Positions 26,602 through 35,375 of a stretch of DNA of 64,000 bases are shown in pieces (the first letter of the stretch is position 1; each line of letters starts with the position of its first letter). Both the position numbers and the translations under genes were made by a program. The stretch comes from an uncultured Alistipes sp. (GTDB lineage Bacteria > Bacteroidota > Bacteroidia > Bacteroidales > Rikenellaceae). The notes beneath the pieces were generated by a model, which was not told the origin of the DNA, ran no database searches, and saw only the letters and a program-made list of their open reading frames with translations. The DNA lies in assembly GCA_944323075.1 (NCBI GenBank), contig CALURC010000013.1, positions 1-64,000 on the forward strand. Reading direction: 5' to 3'.

Positions 26602-27231
26602 TTATGCAACAGCGGTTTTAGCTTCATATTCCTTTTTGAGCGTGTCATAAAAGGCAGCGTATGCTGTGAGCATATACGGAATCAACCAGATCAGACCGAT
26701 ACCTAACGTCAAAATTGACAATAGTGACCATCCGATAAAGCTGAGAGACAGTAGGAAAAGATCCATCTTGTGGCCTTCCATCATCTTCATGCTGCGGCAG
26801 ATGACCTGTTCTCCACTCATGTCCGGATTTTCTCGCATGATGTAATAGCTCATGGCGTATGAAAGACCTTTGATCATACCCGGAACGATCAATAACAGAG
26901 ACCATAAGAAAATATAGATGAATACCAGTAGGAGAAGAGTTATGTATTGGCCGTATTTGGCGAAGGCCTCGAACATTGTTTGAAGATTAACCTCTTTCCC
27001 CTTCAGTACATCCCAGAAAAGAAAATACAAACCCACACCGAGCGGAGCCACAATTAACCAGTTGAAAAGATAGACTAGCCAAATGGCTGAATCTATCCAA
27101 AAAAAGGGAATAATACCGATTATTATATAAATAATACCCGGGGTTACGACAGTTCCCCATTTGCCCTTTAAAGCGTCGAGTGCACGGTTCCGTAATACGG
27201 TTGGACGAAAATTTTCAGTCATTTTCTTCAA
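26602..27231 (-). CDS. DUF975 family membrane protein
   Basis: The product (209 aa) has about five membrane segments and the DUF975 pattern: an N-terminal LRNRALDALKGKWG, a GLYFLFWDVLKGK turn, and PGMIKGLSYAMSYYIMRENPDMSG between helices. The function of the family is not known. It lies between folD and nadE with gaps of 50 and 52 bases and is almost certainly cotranscribed. A start three codons later (MTENF) is equally possible. Confidence 0.8.
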   Translation of the reverse strand: MKKMTENFRPTVLRNRALDALKGKWGTVVTPGIIYIIIGIIPFFWIDSAIWLVYLFNWLIVAPLGVGLYFLFWDVLKGKEVNLQTMFEAFAKYGQYITLLLLVFIYIFLWSLLLIVPGMIKGLSYAMSYYIMRENPDMSGEQVICRSMKMMEGHKMDLFLLSLSFIGWSLLSILTLGIGLIWLIPYMLTAYAAFYDTLKKEYEAKTAVA

Positions 27232-27281
27232 ATGGATTAAAATCTAGTATGGAGCGACGGGAAAAGTTTTACAGGTTGTAG

Positions 27282-28157
27282 CTATTTGTAAATCTCTTTC
27301 CGTGCGGCTTTCAGTGTGTTTTTCATCAGTGAGATAATTGTCATCGGACCGACTCCGCCCGGAACCGGCGTGATATAACTACACTTGGGGGCCACTTCAT
27401 CGAATTTGACGTCTCCTAAAAGTTTCCATCCCGATTTGGTCTTGTTGCTCGGAACACGCGTGATACCCACGTCGACGATGACGGCGCCCTCTTTCACCAT
27501 GTCGGCCGTGACGAATTCTGCCTTGCCGAGGGCGGCAATGACGATATCGCCACTGCGTACTACGTCTTTCAAATCTTTCGTTCGGCTATGGCAGAGCGTA
27601 ACCGTACAATCCCAACCTTTTTGGGAGAGCAGATTGGCAATCGGGCGTCCCACGATATTGCTTCGGCCGATGACCACGCAGTGGCGTCCGCTGGTCTCGA
27701 TTTTATAGTATTTCAGAAGCTCCAGAATGCCGTCAGGTGTAGCGGGCAGGTATGCAGGAAGTCCCGAAATCATCCGACCGGTGTTAACCGGATGGAAACC
27801 GTCTACATCTTTCTTCGGATCGATCGCTTCGATTACTTTCTGCTCGGAAATGTGTTTAGGTAGAGGTAACTGAACGATAAAACCATCCACTTCGGGATCG
27901 ACATTCAGTCGGGCGATCTCCTGCAAAAGCGACTCTTCGGTCGTCTCTTCCGGAAGACGCAGTACTGTCGACCGAAAACCTACCTCTCCGCAACACTTTT
28001 CTTTGTGCCCGACGTAAGTCTGGCTGGCTCCGTCGTTACCTACGAGAATTGCAACCAAATGCGGGCGCCGGTGACCCGATGCGACCCATTGCTCAACTTC
28101 TGCGGCGATCTCTTTGCGTAGGTTGGCCGCTACCTCTTTCCCGTCTATGATTTGCAT
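27282..28157 (-). CDS. folD: Methylenetetrahydrofolate dehydrogenase/cyclohydrolase
   Basis: The product (291 aa) is a standard FolD. It shows the YVGHKEKCC helix with the catalytic Lys, QLPLPKH, the NADP-binding GRSNIVGRP and the C-terminal PGGVGPMT. It interconverts 5,10-methylene-, methenyl- and 10-formyl-tetrahydrofolate in the cytoplasm. It follows ffh by 53 bases in the operon. Confidence 0.96.
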   Translation of the reverse strand: MQIIDGKEVAANLRKEIAAEVEQWVASGHRRPHLVAILVGNDGASQTYVGHKEKCCGEVGFRSTVLRLPEETTEESLLQEIARLNVDPEVDGFIVQLPLPKHISEQKVIEAIDPKKDVDGFHPVNTGRMISGLPAYLPATPDGILELLKYYKIETSGRHCVVIGRSNIVGRPIANLLSQKGWDCTVTLCHSRTKDLKDVVRSGDIVIAALGKAEFVTADMVKEGAVIVDVGITRVPSNKTKSGWKLLGDVKFDEVAPKCSYITPVPGGVGPMTIISLMKNTLKAARKEIYK

Positions 28158-28210
28158 ATCGTTTGTTTTTTATGGTATTCTAATATTCCCCTTAATTATT
28201 TCTGATGTGA

Positions 28211-29536
28211 TTATCTTCTGAATTTGGGCATGTGCGGCATTTTCGGCATACCCCCGGCAACCGTCTTCATCATCTTGCGGGTCTCCTCGAACTGCTTCAG
28301 CAGGCGATTTACCTCCTGCAACGTAGTGCCGCTTCCTGCAGCGATGCGTTGTTTGCGGCTTCCGTTAATGATTGACGGATTCTCCCGCTCCTTGGGGGTC
28401 ATCGAATAGATGATCGCTTCGGTCTGCTTGAAAACATCATCGCTGATCTCGACGTTTTTCAGCATCTTGCCCACGCCCGGAATCATCGAGGCCAGATCCT
28501 TCAGGTTGCCCATCTTCTTGATCTGTGCGATTTGGCTTAGAAAATCGTTGAAGTCGAACTGGTTCTTTACCAGTTTCTTTTTCAGTTTGCGTGCCTCCTC
28601 CTCGTCGAACTGTTCCTGTGCCCGCTCAACCAGCGATACGATGTCGCCCATACCGAGAATCCGGTCGGCCATACGTTCGGGGTGGAACACCTGAAGGGCA
28701 TCCATCTTTTCTCCCGAACTGATGAATTTTAAAGGCTTGTTGACAACCGAACGGATCGAAATAGCTGCACCTCCACGTGTGTCGCCGTCGAGCTTGGTCA
28801 GTACTACGCCATCGAAGTCGATACGGTCGTTGAACTCTTTGGCCGTGTTGACTGCATCCTGGCCCGTCATTGCATCCACAACGAACAGAGTTTCACTCGG
28901 TGAAATTGCCTTCTTGATCGCAGCGATCTCCTGCATCATCTGCTCGTCTATCGCCAGACGTCCTGCCGTATCGACAATGACCGTATTGATGTGGTTGGCC
29001 CGGGCATAGCGGATTCCGTTTTCGGCAATCTGTACCGGATTCATGTTTCCCTCTTCGGTGTAGACCTCGACGCCGACCTGTTCTCCCAGAATCTTTAACT
29101 GGTCGATGGCAGCCGGACGATAGACGTCTCCTGCTATGAGTAAAACTTGACGTCCTTTTTTGCTTTTGATCAGGTTGGCCAGCTTGCCCGAAAAGGTCGT
29201 TTTACCAGAACCCTGAAGACCTGCGATCAGCACTACCGCTGGATTCCCTTCCAGGCGGATGTCACTCATTGTGCCTCCCATCAGAAGGGCCAATTCGTCA
29301 CGGACGATCTTGGTCATCATCTGACCCGGTTTGACCGAAGTCAGTACGTTCTGTCCCAGAGCCTTGTTCTTGACCTCGTCGGTAAATGTCTTGGCAACCT
29401 TATAGTTGACATCGGCGTCGATCAGCGCCCGCCGGATCTCTTTCAAGCTCTCGGCCACATTGATTTCGGTGATGCGGCCTTCTCCTTTGAGGATCTTGAA
29501 CGACCGTTCCAGCTTGTCCGTTAAGTTTTCAAACAT
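28211..29536 (-). CDS. ffh: Signal recognition particle protein
   Basis: The product (441 aa) has the SRP54 N domain, then the GTPase G domain (GLQGSGKTTFSGKLA, DTAGRLAID, TKLDGDTRGGAA) and a Met-rich C-terminal M domain with PGVGKML. It binds signal peptides of inner-membrane and exported proteins as they leave the ribosome and hands them to FtsY. It heads the four-gene minus-strand operon; a -7 box lies at 29574-29581. No SRP RNA gene was recognised in this window. Confidence 0.97.
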   Translation of the reverse strand: MFENLTDKLERSFKILKGEGRITEINVAESLKEIRRALIDADVNYKVAKTFTDEVKNKALGQNVLTSVKPGQMMTKIVRDELALLMGGTMSDIRLEGNPAVVLIAGLQGSGKTTFSGKLANLIKSKKGRQVLLIAGDVYRPAAIDQLKILGEQVGVEVYTEEGNMNPVQIAENGIRYARANHINTVIVDTAGRLAIDEQMMQEIAAIKKAISPSETLFVVDAMTGQDAVNTAKEFNDRIDFDGVVLTKLDGDTRGGAAISIRSVVNKPLKFISSGEKMDALQVFHPERMADRILGMGDIVSLVERAQEQFDEEEARKLKKKLVKNQFDFNDFLSQIAQIKKMGNLKDLASMIPGVGKMLKNVEISDDVFKQTEAIIYSMTPKERENPSIINGSRKQRIAAGSGTTLQEVNRLLKQFEETRKMMKTVAGGMPKMPHMPKFRR

Positions 29537-29573
29537 ATCTTGTACTTTTTTTGTTATTCAATCGAAAGTGCTA

Positions 29574-29581
29574 CAAAAGTA
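29574..29581 (-). promoter_or_regulatory. -7 box of the ffh operon
   Basis: The minus strand reads TACTTTTG, 37 bases before the ffh start. No clear -33 element is seen. Confidence 0.6.
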
Positions 29582-29643
29582 CGATATAATTTTGAATTAT
29601 CGAACGGTGCGTTCGTCCGGATAGCAAGAAGTTATGATTCAGC

Positions 29644-30840
29644 TTAACGCAATTTGTTCCGTTCAAAGTGTGGAGCAACTTTCAGCTTGAAGTAGAGTGT
29701 CGATACGACCGTCAGACAGGCGCCGACGAAGTAGGCTCGGTCAAAACTGCTGATCTGTGCAATATATCCGCCGAGAAGTAGTCCGCATCCGATTCCGACA
29801 TCCCATGATGTCAAGTAGGTAGAGGTTGCAGTTCCCCGTTTGTGATTTGGTGCGAGATTGACAAACAGCGAGTTGAAAGCAGGAAACATCGTTCCGAATC
29901 CTATCCCTAAAAAGAGGGCAACGCCAAAAAAGATTGTGCGTGCCAGTAGAGGATAATGTGGTGTCAGTGTGGCGCAAGATGACAAGGCGAAGAAACAGAT
30001 GCATACCAAGTACATGCCTAAAACAATAACTTGGGTGACACGTCCTTTGTCGACTTGTCTGCCTGAAAAAATACGAGAGATAGCCATCCCGACTGCCATT
30101 AACGTGAAGAAAATACCTGTATTGGAGGTGATGCCGATCTGGTGGGCGTACATGGCGACATAAGTTGTGGTCATGCCGTAAGGGATGGATAGAAGTAACA
30201 GATCTGCTCCAGCAGGGATTCCTTTGACCAGAATGAAACGGTCGAGCGATATTGGATCCCGTTTGACCGGTGGTTTGGCTGGAGCATGGACCAGACTTGC
30301 CATAATCAAGCCCAAGGAACAGGAAATTAGTGCGCAGAGGAATATTGTGTTGAAGCTATAGGCCTCATGTAGAAATAATCCGACCATCGGGCCTACGGAC
30401 ATGGCAATGTTGTTTGCTAAACCATAGTAGCCGATTCCTTCTCCACGTCGGGAGGAGGGCATGATGTCGATAACGACCGTATTGCCCGCTACGGTGACTG
30501 TTCCGAAAGCAACGCCATGAATTACACGAAGGATAATGAAGATTGTGAGGGATCCGGCAAGCAGGTATCCTGCGAATATGGCGGTGAAAACAAAATAGGC
30601 GAATATGTAAAGCGGTTTACGGGCAAATGTGTCAAGAAGATAGCCGGAAAAAGGACGAATCGAGAGAGCTGCGACCGTGTAGCACGAAAGAACAATGCCG
30701 ACCATTGAGTTCTCGGCGGAAAAAACTTCTGTTAAGTAAAACGGCAAAACTGGCATAAGCAGATAAAAGCCAAAAAATAACAGGAAATTGGCTAATAGAA
30801 TACAACAATAGCTTGGGGTAATCAGACGATCTTGACTCAT
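29644..30840 (-). CDS. MFS transporter
   Basis: The product (398 aa) has about 12 membrane helices in two halves and the MFS loop-2 region (SIRPFSGYLLDTFARKP). Helix 4-5 has RVIHGVAFG and SSRRGEGIGYYGLA, typical of drug or sugar efflux MFS proteins (DHA1-like). The substrate cannot be set from sequence. It stands alone on minus, between the ffh promoter and the large intergenic region. A -7 box lies at 30961-30968, giving a leader of about 115 bases. Confidence 0.82.
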   Translation of the reverse strand: MSQDRLITPSYCCILLANFLLFFGFYLLMPVLPFYLTEVFSAENSMVGIVLSCYTVAALSIRPFSGYLLDTFARKPLYIFAYFVFTAIFAGYLLAGSLTIFIILRVIHGVAFGTVTVAGNTVVIDIMPSSRRGEGIGYYGLANNIAMSVGPMVGLFLHEAYSFNTIFLCALISCSLGLIMASLVHAPAKPPVKRDPISLDRFILVKGIPAGADLLLLSIPYGMTTTYVAMYAHQIGITSNTGIFFTLMAVGMAISRIFSGRQVDKGRVTQVIVLGMYLVCICFFALSSCATLTPHYPLLARTIFFGVALFLGIGFGTMFPAFNSLFVNLAPNHKRGTATSTYLTSWDVGIGCGLLLGGYIAQISSFDRAYFVGACLTVVSTLYFKLKVAPHFERNKLR

Positions 30841-30960
30841 GGCATATGGTTTTTAGGGGAATACATTTGCTCCTGAGCCTTGGTGTCCGAGAGTGGCTGG
30901 AGATGCTGTGGTCGGACTGAAGTCGGTGGGCTGTGGTCGGAACGTATTCTTTTTGCGCGA

Positions 30961-30968
30961 CAAAGGTA
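30961..30968 (-). promoter_or_regulatory. -7 box of the MFS transporter gene
   Basis: The minus strand reads TACCTTTG, a full match, 121 bases upstream of the start codon. No clear -33. Confidence 0.5.
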
Positions 30969-31113
30969 ATGATTATTTTTGGGATGTGTATTTTTTAGTA
31001 ATCGATTATGATTTTGTGTGTGTATGTTATTGTTATACAATATTTTGTCAAATATTTATAGGGGAAAGTCAAAAAACTATATCGAAATATTATTAAGAAT
31101 ATTTAAAATAAAA

Positions 31114-31121
31114 TACCTTTG
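31114..31121 (+). promoter_or_regulatory. -7 box of short unit A
   Basis: TACCTTTG is a perfect TAnnTTTG. Transcription would start about 31127, at the GAAGTTTTAGGTT repeat. A -33 element is not evident. Confidence 0.6.
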
Positions 31122-31126
31122 CAATT

Positions 31127-31225
31127 GAAGTTTTAGGTTCATTTAGATAAGTAGTTTTTAGGTTAGTAGGGGAAACGGACAGTTTTTGAGAAGGAAAAAG
31201 TCTTCTGAAAGCTGTCTGTTTTTTT
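31127..31225 (+). ncRNA. Putative short RNA, unit A
   Basis: A transcript from the 31114 promoter would be about 100 bases long. It contains two copies of a repeat (AGTTTTAGGTTcattt at 31129, AGTTTTTAGGTTAGTAG at 31152) and ends in a hairpin with arms ACGGACAG (31175-31182) and CTGTCTGT (31212-31219), plus inner pairs, followed by seven T. No start codon with a meaningful frame is present. It could be an independent small RNA or a failed leader. Confidence 0.45.
31175..31225 (+). terminator. Rho-independent terminator of unit A
   Basis: Outer 8-bp stem (31175-31182/31212-31219, one G-U pair), an inner AGAAG/CTTCT stem, and a T-run from 31219 to 31225. Confidence 0.75.
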
Positions 31226-31494
31226 GTATGTAGTTAGTAGATATTTAGTTATCTATTCTCTATTTCAAAGAGAAGATCTGTGATTGTGTATATAGTGTGT
31301 TTTTCGCGGTTTAATTTCGAAAAGAGCAGAATTTTCCAGATTTTGCACGAGAAAGTGACTCGGACGTAGAAAAAAACGAAAAATATTGGAAAAAAAGAAG
31401 AGATAAGCTATTTGTTTAAATTGCTGTTTTACCGCATTTTATGTGTGTGGTGGAGTGGGGAAAGAAAATAAAAATTAAAAATATTTAAAAAATA

Positions 31495-31526
31495 TTTGCA
31501 CAAACAAGAATTTCCCCTTATCTTTG
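31495..31526 (+). promoter_or_regulatory. Full-consensus promoter of short unit B
   Basis: TTTG (31495-31498), 20 bases, then TATCTTTG (31519-31526). This is the best promoter match in the window, yet no gene follows it in the right direction until 33333. Confidence 0.82.
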
Positions 31527-31531
31527 CACTC

Positions 31532-31626
31532 GAAGTTTTAGGTTAGTAGTTTTAGGTTAGTTAGTAGAAAGAAAAGCGGTAGCTGAGAGATTTGGCTCTC
31601 ACTGCTGTCTTTTCTTTAACTGTTTT
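31532..31626 (+). ncRNA. Putative short RNA, unit B
   Basis: Driven by the 31495-31526 promoter, the transcript would be about 95-100 bases. Two repeats (GAAGTTTTAGGTTAGTAG at 31532, then AGTTTTAGGTTAGTTAG) lead into a long hairpin (31568-31617) and a T-run. Layout and repeats match unit A, about 400 bases upstream. No coding frame is evident. Confidence 0.5.
31568..31626 (+). terminator. Long hairpin terminator of unit B
   Basis: AAAGAAAAG (31568-31576) pairs with CTTTTCTTT (31609-31617). Inside, CGGTAG pairs with CTGCTG and GAGAG with CTCTC, giving about 21 pairs with two bulges. T-run at 31622-31626. It could also serve the convergent mannosyltransferase gene, which ends at 31657. Confidence 0.75.
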
Positions 31627-31656
31627 TATAGCATACCTCTTTTGTAGTGTTCATCC

Positions 31657-33177
31657 TCAAAGTGACATCTGTTCCACCCGATAGAGGCTTTTCCGACGGA
31701 CACTCAGTCCGACCCAATCGTTGAAATTAAAATAGCGAACGATCCATTGCGGATAGGGATTCCAGTCGATTTTCTTTAAGGGAACCGAAAAATGTTCGTC
31801 TAACTGCGGATCCTCAGAGAGAATAAATACCGGTATCTGCTGTTCGGTAAAGGCTTGTGCCGACTGTTCCATGTCGGGAAGCGTGTCGAAAAGATGACGT
31901 TGCGTTCCGGTAGGAAGAAAATAGTGACCCGATACGGCCCGCGGGAACAGGGTTGTCTCGTAATAGCTGTAAAAGGTTTTGTCCTTTTTGAGATTGAGGA
32001 TGGCTTTCGGTTTGCCGGATGGGCACAACTCCCGTATCTGGTGGTAAAAGGCGATATCCGTATTGCGAATTGTTAGATTAAAGACGATAATCAAGGCATT
32101 AAGCGATACTGCCGTCCACCCGATGATGCGTGCTCCTTTGCTGCGTAGGAAGCGGGTTGGAATGTATCGGCTGGCTGCAATCAAAATGTATGGGGCGAAG
32201 GCCAAAATCGGAAACAAAAAACGAACCTCTTTATGGCCAATGGCCTGATGGGCGATCAAAAACGGAATCAGCATCCATGTGAGCGGATGCTTGAGGTTTT
32301 TCCAGATGAAAATCAGGGTGGCGGCCAACAGCAGAATGCCGAAGAGAATGCCTCCTTCGAGCGGAATATAGGCCAGATAGTACCACCACGGGTCGATCCC
32401 GAACGAGTCGATATGGCCTTGCAGGATGTTTTCGTGCAGGTAATTCAGAGGTGTGCAGGTCCATATTCCGTAGAGCCAGCGATCCGCAGCACTTCCGACT
32501 CCCAGCATGGCAACTACTCCAAGACCCAATCCGCTCAGCAGGGATATTTTGCGCAGGTAGACCAGAAGCCATAGGCCGAATCCGAGCAGTGCGAATCCGA
32601 CTTGGAATCGGACGATAAAAGCCGCACCGGCAAACAGCCCCATCCATAATCCCCATAGGAAAGGGTGTTGTCGCTTCTTTTGCTGGAAAAGCAACAGCAT
32701 CGACACCAACAGCAGCAACAGGTTGCCCGACAGGGTCTCGGAGCTGAATCGGACATGGAAATAGGCCATGAACCAGACGAAGAACCCCAATATCAGGTAC
32801 CATCTCTCTTCGCTTGCAGTACGGAAAAATGGCCGTAAAGCCCGGCAGAAAACCAGAAGGGCAACGACCGAGAGCGTACCGCTAAGCAGTCTCAGAAGAG
32901 TTTGCAAAATAAAAGGATCGTAGAAGTGGATGCTCGTAAGCAGCTTCCCGAAACCGTAGGCAATCAACGGCTGAAATCCGGGACGCATCATGGTTTGGTA
33001 CTCCCAAGGCAGATCGCTCGGTGGCGTCCCGAAGAGTCGCATGTGTGCGAATTCGAGAATCTGATAGTATTCGTCGGGGTGGTAGAATCCATCGCTGAAG
33101 ATGACATACAGCAGGGTGAACAGACATCCCGCATAAATGATCGTACGGGTGGAGTGCAAACGGGAAAAAAGATGCAT
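31657..33177 (-). CDS. GT22-like (ALG9/PIG-B-type) membrane mannosyltransferase
   Basis: The product (506 aa) has about ten hydrophobic segments. The first external loop has HPDEYYQ (residues 33-39), the place where GT22 enzymes keep HxDE-type acids. The hallmark GHKEVRFLFP occurs midway (about residue 310), matching the HKExRFL signature of the ALG9/PIG-B family. Eukaryotic members add mannose from dolichol-phosphate-mannose; bacterial members are uncommon and probably use a polyprenyl-phosphate sugar. The gene is monocistronic and lies between short unit B and the CoA-transferase. manC (39.9 kb) could supply GDP-mannose, but this link is inference. Confidence 0.8.
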   Translation of the reverse strand: MHLFSRLHSTRTIIYAGCLFTLLYVIFSDGFYHPDEYYQILEFAHMRLFGTPPSDLPWEYQTMMRPGFQPLIAYGFGKLLTSIHFYDPFILQTLLRLLSGTLSVVALLVFCRALRPFFRTASEERWYLILGFFVWFMAYFHVRFSSETLSGNLLLLLVSMLLLFQQKKRQHPFLWGLWMGLFAGAAFIVRFQVGFALLGFGLWLLVYLRKISLLSGLGLGVVAMLGVGSAADRWLYGIWTCTPLNYLHENILQGHIDSFGIDPWWYYLAYIPLEGGILFGILLLAATLIFIWKNLKHPLTWMLIPFLIAHQAIGHKEVRFLFPILAFAPYILIAASRYIPTRFLRSKGARIIGWTAVSLNALIIVFNLTIRNTDIAFYHQIRELCPSGKPKAILNLKKDKTFYSYYETTLFPRAVSGHYFLPTGTQRHLFDTLPDMEQSAQAFTEQQIPVFILSEDPQLDEHFSVPLKKIDWNPYPQWIVRYFNFNDWVGLSVRRKSLYRVEQMSL

Positions 33178-33332
33178 CGGCGTGTATCGGCTTGATTTAT
33201 GAATCTGAATGAATAGGCGATAAACTCGTCGTAAAATTATATAAAAGTTTTTTTATCCGTCAATTAATGCTTAATTTTGTAGATCGTTTTATATCTTTAA
33301 GGTGTAACAATTAAGACCAACTACAAACTAGA

Positions 33333-34652
33333 ATGACCAAAAAAATTCAATTCATTTCCGCTGCCGAAGCAGTGAAAGTGATTAAAAGCGGCGACCATGT
33401 GCATCTGAGCAGTGTCGCAAGCGCTCCTCAGTGCTTGATCCAAGCCATGTGCGAAAGAGGACGCAATAAAGAGTTCGAACATGTGCATATCCACCACCTT
33501 CATACAGAAGGTCCGGCCCCCTATGCAGATCCTGAATTCGAGGGAATCTTTCAGTTGGATTCGTTCTTCGTAGGAAGCAATGTGCGCAAGGTGACTCAGT
33601 CTGGTTATGCAGACTACATTCCTGTATTCCTTAGTGAAACACAAAAACTTTATCGTAGCGGAGTATTGCCTTGTAATGTGGCGATGATTCAGGTGTCGCC
33701 TCCTGATGCACACGGGTATGTTTCGCTCGGTACTTCGGTCGATGCAACGTTGGCTGCCGTAGAGTGTGCAGAGACGGTGATTGCCGTGATCAATAAACAT
33801 GTACCGCGTTCATTCGGTGACGCTTTTATTCCTGTCGATGATATCGATCTCTTCGTTGAGGACGATCAGCCGCTCGAAGAGGCGCATTTCTCCGTGCCCA
33901 ACGAAGTGGAAACGGCCATCGGAAAACATTGTGCAGCCCTGATCGAGGATGGTGCCTGTCTGCAAATGGGTATCGGTGCCATTCCGAATGCCGTGCTGGC
34001 TCAGCTGACCGGACATAAGAATCTGGGAATTCACACGGAAATGTTCGCTGACGGTGTTTTGCCTCTGGTGGAAAGCGGTGTGATCAACGGCAAGAACAAG
34101 GCGATCGATAAGGGTAAAATGGTCTCCACCTTCTTGATGGGATCGCAAAAAGTGTATGACTTTATCGATAACAATCCCGGTGTGGCCATGATGGATGTGG
34201 GTTACACGAACGATCCCTTCGTAATTGCCAAGAACCCTAAGGTTACGGCGATCAATTCGGCATTGCAGGTCGATTTGACCGGGCAGATTTGTGCCGATTC
34301 GCTTGGAACGAAGTTCTATTCCGGTGTGGGTGGGCAGGTCGACTTCATCTATGGAGCCTCTCGCTCGGAAGGAGGTAAAGCCATTCTGGCCATGCCTTCG
34401 GTGACCAACAAGGGGATCAGCAAAATTGCACCCGAACTGACTCTTGGTGCAGGCGTGGTAACTACTCGTTCGCATGTACATTGGTTTGTAACTGAATTTG
34501 GAGCCGTGAATTTGTATGGTAAATCTTTACAAGAACGGGCTCGGTTGATTATCAGCGTGGCTCATCCGGATCATCGTGAGGCGCTTGATCGTGCAGCTTT
34601 CGAGCGTTACGGATCGCACCATCACTATATTAAGGCAAAGACCGGATGTTAA
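33333..34652 (+). CDS. Acetyl-CoA hydrolase/transferase family CoA-transferase
   Basis: The product (439 aa) has the two-domain family I CoA-transferase layout: an N-terminal acetyl-CoA hydrolase domain and a C-terminal domain with the catalytic Glu236 in GIHTEMFADG. GVGGQVDF and EFGAVNLYG follow. It resembles 4-hydroxybutyrate, butyryl- or propionyl-CoA:acetate CoA-transferases. Such enzymes move CoA between acetate and another short-chain acid during fermentation. The acyl donor cannot be set from sequence. A TATCTTTA near-match at 33292-33299 may be the -7 box. It is monocistronic with a strong terminator. Confidence 0.88.
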   Translation: MTKKIQFISAAEAVKVIKSGDHVHLSSVASAPQCLIQAMCERGRNKEFEHVHIHHLHTEGPAPYADPEFEGIFQLDSFFVGSNVRKVTQSGYADYIPVFLSETQKLYRSGVLPCNVAMIQVSPPDAHGYVSLGTSVDATLAAVECAETVIAVINKHVPRSFGDAFIPVDDIDLFVEDDQPLEEAHFSVPNEVETAIGKHCAALIEDGACLQMGIGAIPNAVLAQLTGHKNLGIHTEMFADGVLPLVESGVINGKNKAIDKGKMVSTFLMGSQKVYDFIDNNPGVAMMDVGYTNDPFVIAKNPKVTAINSALQVDLTGQICADSLGTKFYSGVGGQVDFIYGASRSEGGKAILAMPSVTNKGISKIAPELTLGAGVVTTRSHVHWFVTEFGAVNLYGKSLQERARLIISVAHPDHREALDRAAFERYGSHHHYIKAKTGC

Positions 34653-34673
34653 TTCGGATTCGTTAGATAAATG

Positions 34674-34718
34674 ATAAGAGAGGGATTTTCCTGTTTTGGG
34701 AAATCCCTCTCTTATTTA
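34674..34718. terminator. Rho-independent terminator after the CoA-transferase
   Basis: An 18-bp stem (34674-34691 with 34698-34715, one G-U pair) closes on TGTTTT and continues into TTATT. It lies 22 bases after the stop codon and may also serve the convergent DUF4251 gene, which ends at 34741. Confidence 0.88.
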
Positions 34719-34740
34719 TTACTATTTGATTTTTTGTGAC

Positions 34741-35352
34741 TTAATCGCTTTGCGGATCGAACGGAACGGCTGGTGAGAGTGATTCCGGAGTGTTCCGATT
34801 CCTGATCGGTGCGGGATCCGTGTAGGCGGGAAGCTCCTTGTTGGGGACCAACGATCCGTTGTACTGCATGATATTTGTTCTCGTTACCAGATCCAGAACC
34901 GTCCGACCCGAAAGCGAATCGATCGTGAAAACAAATGTATATGGAGTGCCGCTACGGTCTTTTGCACCGAATGAAATTTTCCATCCTGGACCACTGCGAA
35001 CGGACCTTACGTTGGAGAGACTATCTGTTTGGATATTTGCCATCTCGTTGTAGGAGATCGATCGTCCGATGACAATGGGAATGTGGACCTGAAGGTAATT
35101 TCCGAAAAGGGCAACATAGTAGTAATAGTTATTGATATACTCAACACTTCCGTTAGGTGTCCACTCCATGTTTACGGGGATAAACTGAAACCGAAATGTA
35201 GTGACCATTGAGTCCAGTTGCCGCGTGTAGCGTATCTGGCGTATCTCTTTGCGGGTAGGGACAGGTGTCGTGCTTTGTGGGACACCTTGTGGCCGAACCG
35301 TGAAGGGCGTGATGATGGATAGAGCGATCCAGAACAGCAATCCCCGTTTCAT
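34741..35352 (-). CDS. DUF4251 family exported protein (paralogue 2)
   Basis: ATG 35352 gives 203 aa with a signal peptide; a nine-codon extension starting at a TTG was not used. The DUF4251 domain covers residues about 35-160 (FRFQFIPVNMEWTPNG near the start, GPGWKISFGAKDRSGTPYTF later). A Pro-rich C-terminal tail follows, which its neighbour lacks. Function is unknown; DUF4251 is largely restricted to Bacteroidota. It follows its paralogue by 23 bases, so the pair forms an operon. Confidence 0.78.
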   Translation of the reverse strand: MKRGLLFWIALSIITPFTVRPQGVPQSTTPVPTRKEIRQIRYTRQLDSMVTTFRFQFIPVNMEWTPNGSVEYINNYYYYVALFGNYLQVHIPIVIGRSISYNEMANIQTDSLSNVRSVRSGPGWKISFGAKDRSGTPYTFVFTIDSLSGRTVLDLVTRTNIMQYNGSLVPNKELPAYTDPAPIRNRNTPESLSPAVPFDPQSD

Positions 35353-35375
35353 AATTTGTCTTTTCCTTTTATCGA

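Larger units (their letters stand above)
30841..31656. other. 816-base intergenic region with two tandem short transcription units
   Basis: No protein gene is supported here. The region carries the MFS gene's promoter (30961) and two plus-strand units, each a promoter, a pair of AGTTTTAGGTTAGTAG-like repeats and a strong hairpin with a T-run. The units are listed separately. The remaining 31226-31490 is AT-rich and featureless. Confidence 0.6.

Noticed and set aside
33810-34481. A 223-codon minus-strand frame opposite the CoA-transferase
   Set aside because: Shadow of a real gene; no start signal and no homology.
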